A stretch of 24,296 nt of DNA, from NCBI GenBank assembly GCA_964421355.1, contig CAYQWX010000026.1:1-24296 (forward strand), written 5' to 3'. This DNA comes from JALTDM01 sp964421355 (GTDB lineage Bacteria; Bacteroidota; Bacteroidia; Bacteroidales; JALTDM01). Shown here piece after piece: positions 22,841-24,296 of this stretch; the stretch's first letter is position 1; each line of letters opens with the position of its first letter. The position numbers and the translations under genes were made by a program. The notes beneath the pieces are model-generated. The model saw nothing but the letters and a program-made list of their open reading frames with translations. It did not search any database and was not told the origin of the DNA.

Positions 22841-22866
22841 CGTAAAACTTAAAACAGGAATAAGTT

Positions 22867-23181
22867 ATGGCAATAACTCAAGAACAAGCATGGAAAGCAA
22901 TAGAAAATGTAATGCATCCATCAATTAACAATACTTTAAAAAACTTAGGTATTGCGAAAGATGTAAAAGTAGAAGGTGATAAAGTTTATCTCACAATTGC
23001 AGTTCCCTTTCCTAATATACCTATTTTAGAAGACTTGGCAATATCTTTGGTAAATCCAATTGCTGAACTTGGAGCAGAAGTATATGTAGATGTGGTAGTG
23101 ATGACAGACCAAGAACGGGAAAGATTTTTACAATTGGAAAAAGAAGGATGGAAAGATGGTGCAACACCTGCTTGCGGATAA
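22867..23181 (+). CDS. MIP18/DUF59-family protein (Fe-S assembly type)
   Basis: A 104-residue protein that reads as a stand-alone MIP18/DUF59 domain, the module that also forms the N-terminus of Mrp/ApbC Fe-S carriers: EQAWKAIENVMHPSINNTLKNLGIAKDVKVEGDKVYLTIAVPF and VNPIAELGAEVYVDVVVM. These proteins help assemble or deliver Fe-S clusters. The conserved cysteine that usually follows the central strand (TxPxC type) is absent here, where the sequence is VPFPNIPI; the only cysteine is Cys103 in the C-terminal TPACG. Its role may therefore differ, or the tail cysteine may substitute. It is the first gene of a unit with the lipoprotein 17 bases later. The family assignment is by eye. Confidence 0.75.
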   Translation: MAITQEQAWKAIENVMHPSINNTLKNLGIAKDVKVEGDKVYLTIAVPFPNIPILEDLAISLVNPIAELGAEVYVDVVVMTDQERERFLQLEKEGWKDGATPACG

Positions 23182-23198
23182 TTTTAAATGAAATTATT

Positions 23199-23867
23199 AT
23201 GAAACATTTTTTGAAAATATTAGTAGTAATTGTTGTTGTAATACAATTATTTTCATGTGCTCCCACAAGGATAGTAAAGCCTCTGCCTGCAAAACAAAAA
23301 ACGGTAGGAGCAACTTTTGGAGGACCCTTATTGCATTTTGCTGGTGCAATTGTGCCTTTTCCACTTACTTCGCTATATGGAGCTTACGGTATAGATTCTA
23401 CAAATACTTTGTTTGGGGGATTACATACAACTTCTTTGGCATTTGCAGATCTGCATTTAGATATAGGAGTAGTTCATAACGTATATACTTCGTCAAATGC
23501 TTATATGCCGAATATATCTCTGTCTCCAACATTTAATTTTATTTATGCTTTTAGGGACGGAGAAAGAAGATTTTATCCACAAATAGACATAAACTTTTAT
23601 TGGGAACGCACAAATAAATTGTTTTACTTTACTTCATCTAATTGGTTTATTTTAGATAAAACAAAAGCTCATGGGGAGTTGCAGCAGCAACATTGGTTAC
23701 CTACATTTAATCTTGGAACTTTTTTGAGACTACACAAAAAGGTAAATTATCAAATAGAATTGCGTTATCTTGCTCCATTTACACAAAACAACAGCGTAGT
23801 AGATTATTTGAATATTAATAATCACGGAGCATTTGGGATATATTTTGGAATGAACATTAAACTTTAG
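23199..23867 (+). CDS. Lipoprotein with beta-barrel-like sequence, function unknown
   Basis: The ATG at 23199 gives a lipoprotein signal (MKHFLKILVVIVVVIQLFSC, cysteine at residue 20) and a 222-residue product. The mature part alternates aromatic and polar residues in short strands with turns: FGGLHTTSLAFADLHLDIGV, PNISLSPTFNFIYAFRDGE, FYPQIDINFYWERT, QIELRYLAPF, ending in GIYFGMNIKL. This resembles an outer-membrane beta-barrel or large beta-sandwich, although lipid anchoring of a barrel is unusual. The family is not recognised. It starts 17 bases after the DUF59 gene and ends four bases before the hydrolase gene, so it is part of that unit. Confidence 0.8.
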   Translation: MKHFLKILVVIVVVIQLFSCAPTRIVKPLPAKQKTVGATFGGPLLHFAGAIVPFPLTSLYGAYGIDSTNTLFGGLHTTSLAFADLHLDIGVVHNVYTSSNAYMPNISLSPTFNFIYAFRDGERRFYPQIDINFYWERTNKLFYFTSSNWFILDKTKAHGELQQQHWLPTFNLGTFLRLHKKVNYQIELRYLAPFTQNNSVVDYLNINNHGAFGIYFGMNIKL

Positions 23868-23871
23868 CAAA

Positions 23872-24296
23872 ATGAAACGGATATATTATTTTTTGTTTAT
23901 TATACCTTTATTATTTACTATGGAGTCTTGTTTAAATTTAGACTCTATGTTGTATGACAATACTACAACAGATGAATACCTTTTGGATAATTATGACGGC
24001 TATTTACAATTCCGTATTCCCGATGAATATAAAATTCCCACTGAAAAGATAAACCTTATAACCTTTGTTTCTGACAACAACGGAAACAAAGCTACAATTT
24101 ATGCTATTTATGTGGGAGACATTAGCAAAATTTCTACCGATACGGTAATATTATATTGTCATGGCAATGCTAATAATATGGACTACTATTGGCCACGTAC
24201 CAAACTTTTGGCAAATGTGGGCGGTAAAAATCATTATGGAGTTTTAATTTTTGACTATCGCGGATATGGTAAAAGCGAAGGCATACCCTCAGAAGA
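23872..24296 (+). CDS. Lipoprotein alpha/beta hydrolase, cut by the window edge
   Basis: The first 141 codons of a gene that continues past the right edge. The start (MKRIYYFLFIIPLLFTMESC) is a lipoprotein signal with cysteine at residue 20. From about residue 70 the sequence enters an alpha/beta hydrolase fold of the BAAT/FrsA/ABHD13-like kind: DTVILYCHGNANNMDYYWPR, with the HGN oxyanion-hole motif, and later GVLIFDYRGYGKSEG, the strand and DYRGxGxSxG motif just before the nucleophile elbow. The catalytic serine itself lies beyond the window. Membrane-tethered hydrolases of this type include acyl esterases and thioesterases, so the substrate is open. It follows the barrel-like lipoprotein by four bases. 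Confidence 0.85.
   Translation, partial: MKRIYYFLFIIPLLFTMESCLNLDSMLYDNTTTDEYLLDNYDGYLQFRIPDEYKIPTEKINLITFVSDNNGNKATIYAIYVGDISKISTDTVILYCHGNANNMDYYWPRTKLLANVGGKNHYGVLIFDYRGYGKSEGIPSE

Larger units (their letters stand above)
22536..22866. other. Intergenic region between groES and the DUF59 gene
   Basis: This 331-base AT-rich gap holds the groES terminator (22562-22596), an inverted-repeat cluster (22684-22709) and the promoter -7 box of the next gene (22833-22840). I see no gene or RNA gene in the rest. Confidence 0.6.

Noticed and set aside
23148..23198. Longer start for the 222-residue lipoprotein at 23148
   Set aside because: It would overlap the DUF59 gene and bury the lipoprotein signal that begins cleanly at 23199.

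Overview
The window is AT-rich chromosomal DNA from a member of the Bacteroidota, most likely class Bacteroidia; I cannot place it more finely. The evidence is two proteins with type IX secretion (T9SS) C-terminal sorting domains, an HU-CCDC81/SPOR protein, a FeoA-FeoB fusion with its Cys-rich partner, many short lipoproteins, and repeated TAnnTTTG (-7) promoter boxes a short, constant distance upstream of start codons. No rRNA, tRNA, CRISPR array, insertion sequence or phage genes were seen.

Layout. (1) 1-287: tail of a T9SS-exported protein. (2) 302-5767, minus strand: a tight run topA > arginase/formimidoylglutamase-like protein > lipB > folC, probably one operon from a promoter at 5790-5797. 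(3) 6038-7033, minus: a membrane protein with HU-CCDC81 and SPOR domains, with its own promoter and a probable terminator. (4) 7225-10861, plus: a small lipoprotein and a 995-residue GH25 lysozyme with three 139-residue Cys-rich repeats, two CARDB-like domains and a T9SS signal. (5) 10998-11453: a small exported membrane protein between two strong terminators and behind a very good Bacteroidota promoter. (6) 11535-14216, plus: four overlapping genes encoding a LolA-like exported protein, a YidD protein with an added signal peptide, and two paralogous TPR-plus-membrane proteins. (7) 14236-17332, minus: lipoprotein > SLC13/RCK_C anion permease > CysQ, suggesting sulfate uptake and PAP recycling. 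(8) 17507-20091, plus: FeoA-FeoB fusion and its small partner. (9) 20110-21510, minus: mnmE. (10) 21636-22535, plus: a thioredoxin-like/glutaredoxin fusion and a solitary GroES, ending in a strong terminator. (11) 22867-24296, plus: a MIP18/DUF59-type protein, a lipoprotein, and the start of a lipoprotein alpha/beta hydrolase cut by the window edge.

Most of the window is housekeeping: topology, lipoate, folate, tRNA modification, ferrous iron, sulfur. The most unusual parts are the exported-YidD cluster (11535-14216), the surface lysozyme with its co-transcribed lipoprotein, the arginase-fold protein that has apparently lost its metal ligands, and the redox fusion coupled to a lone GroES. These are inferences from the sequence alone; no homology search or structure prediction was run.
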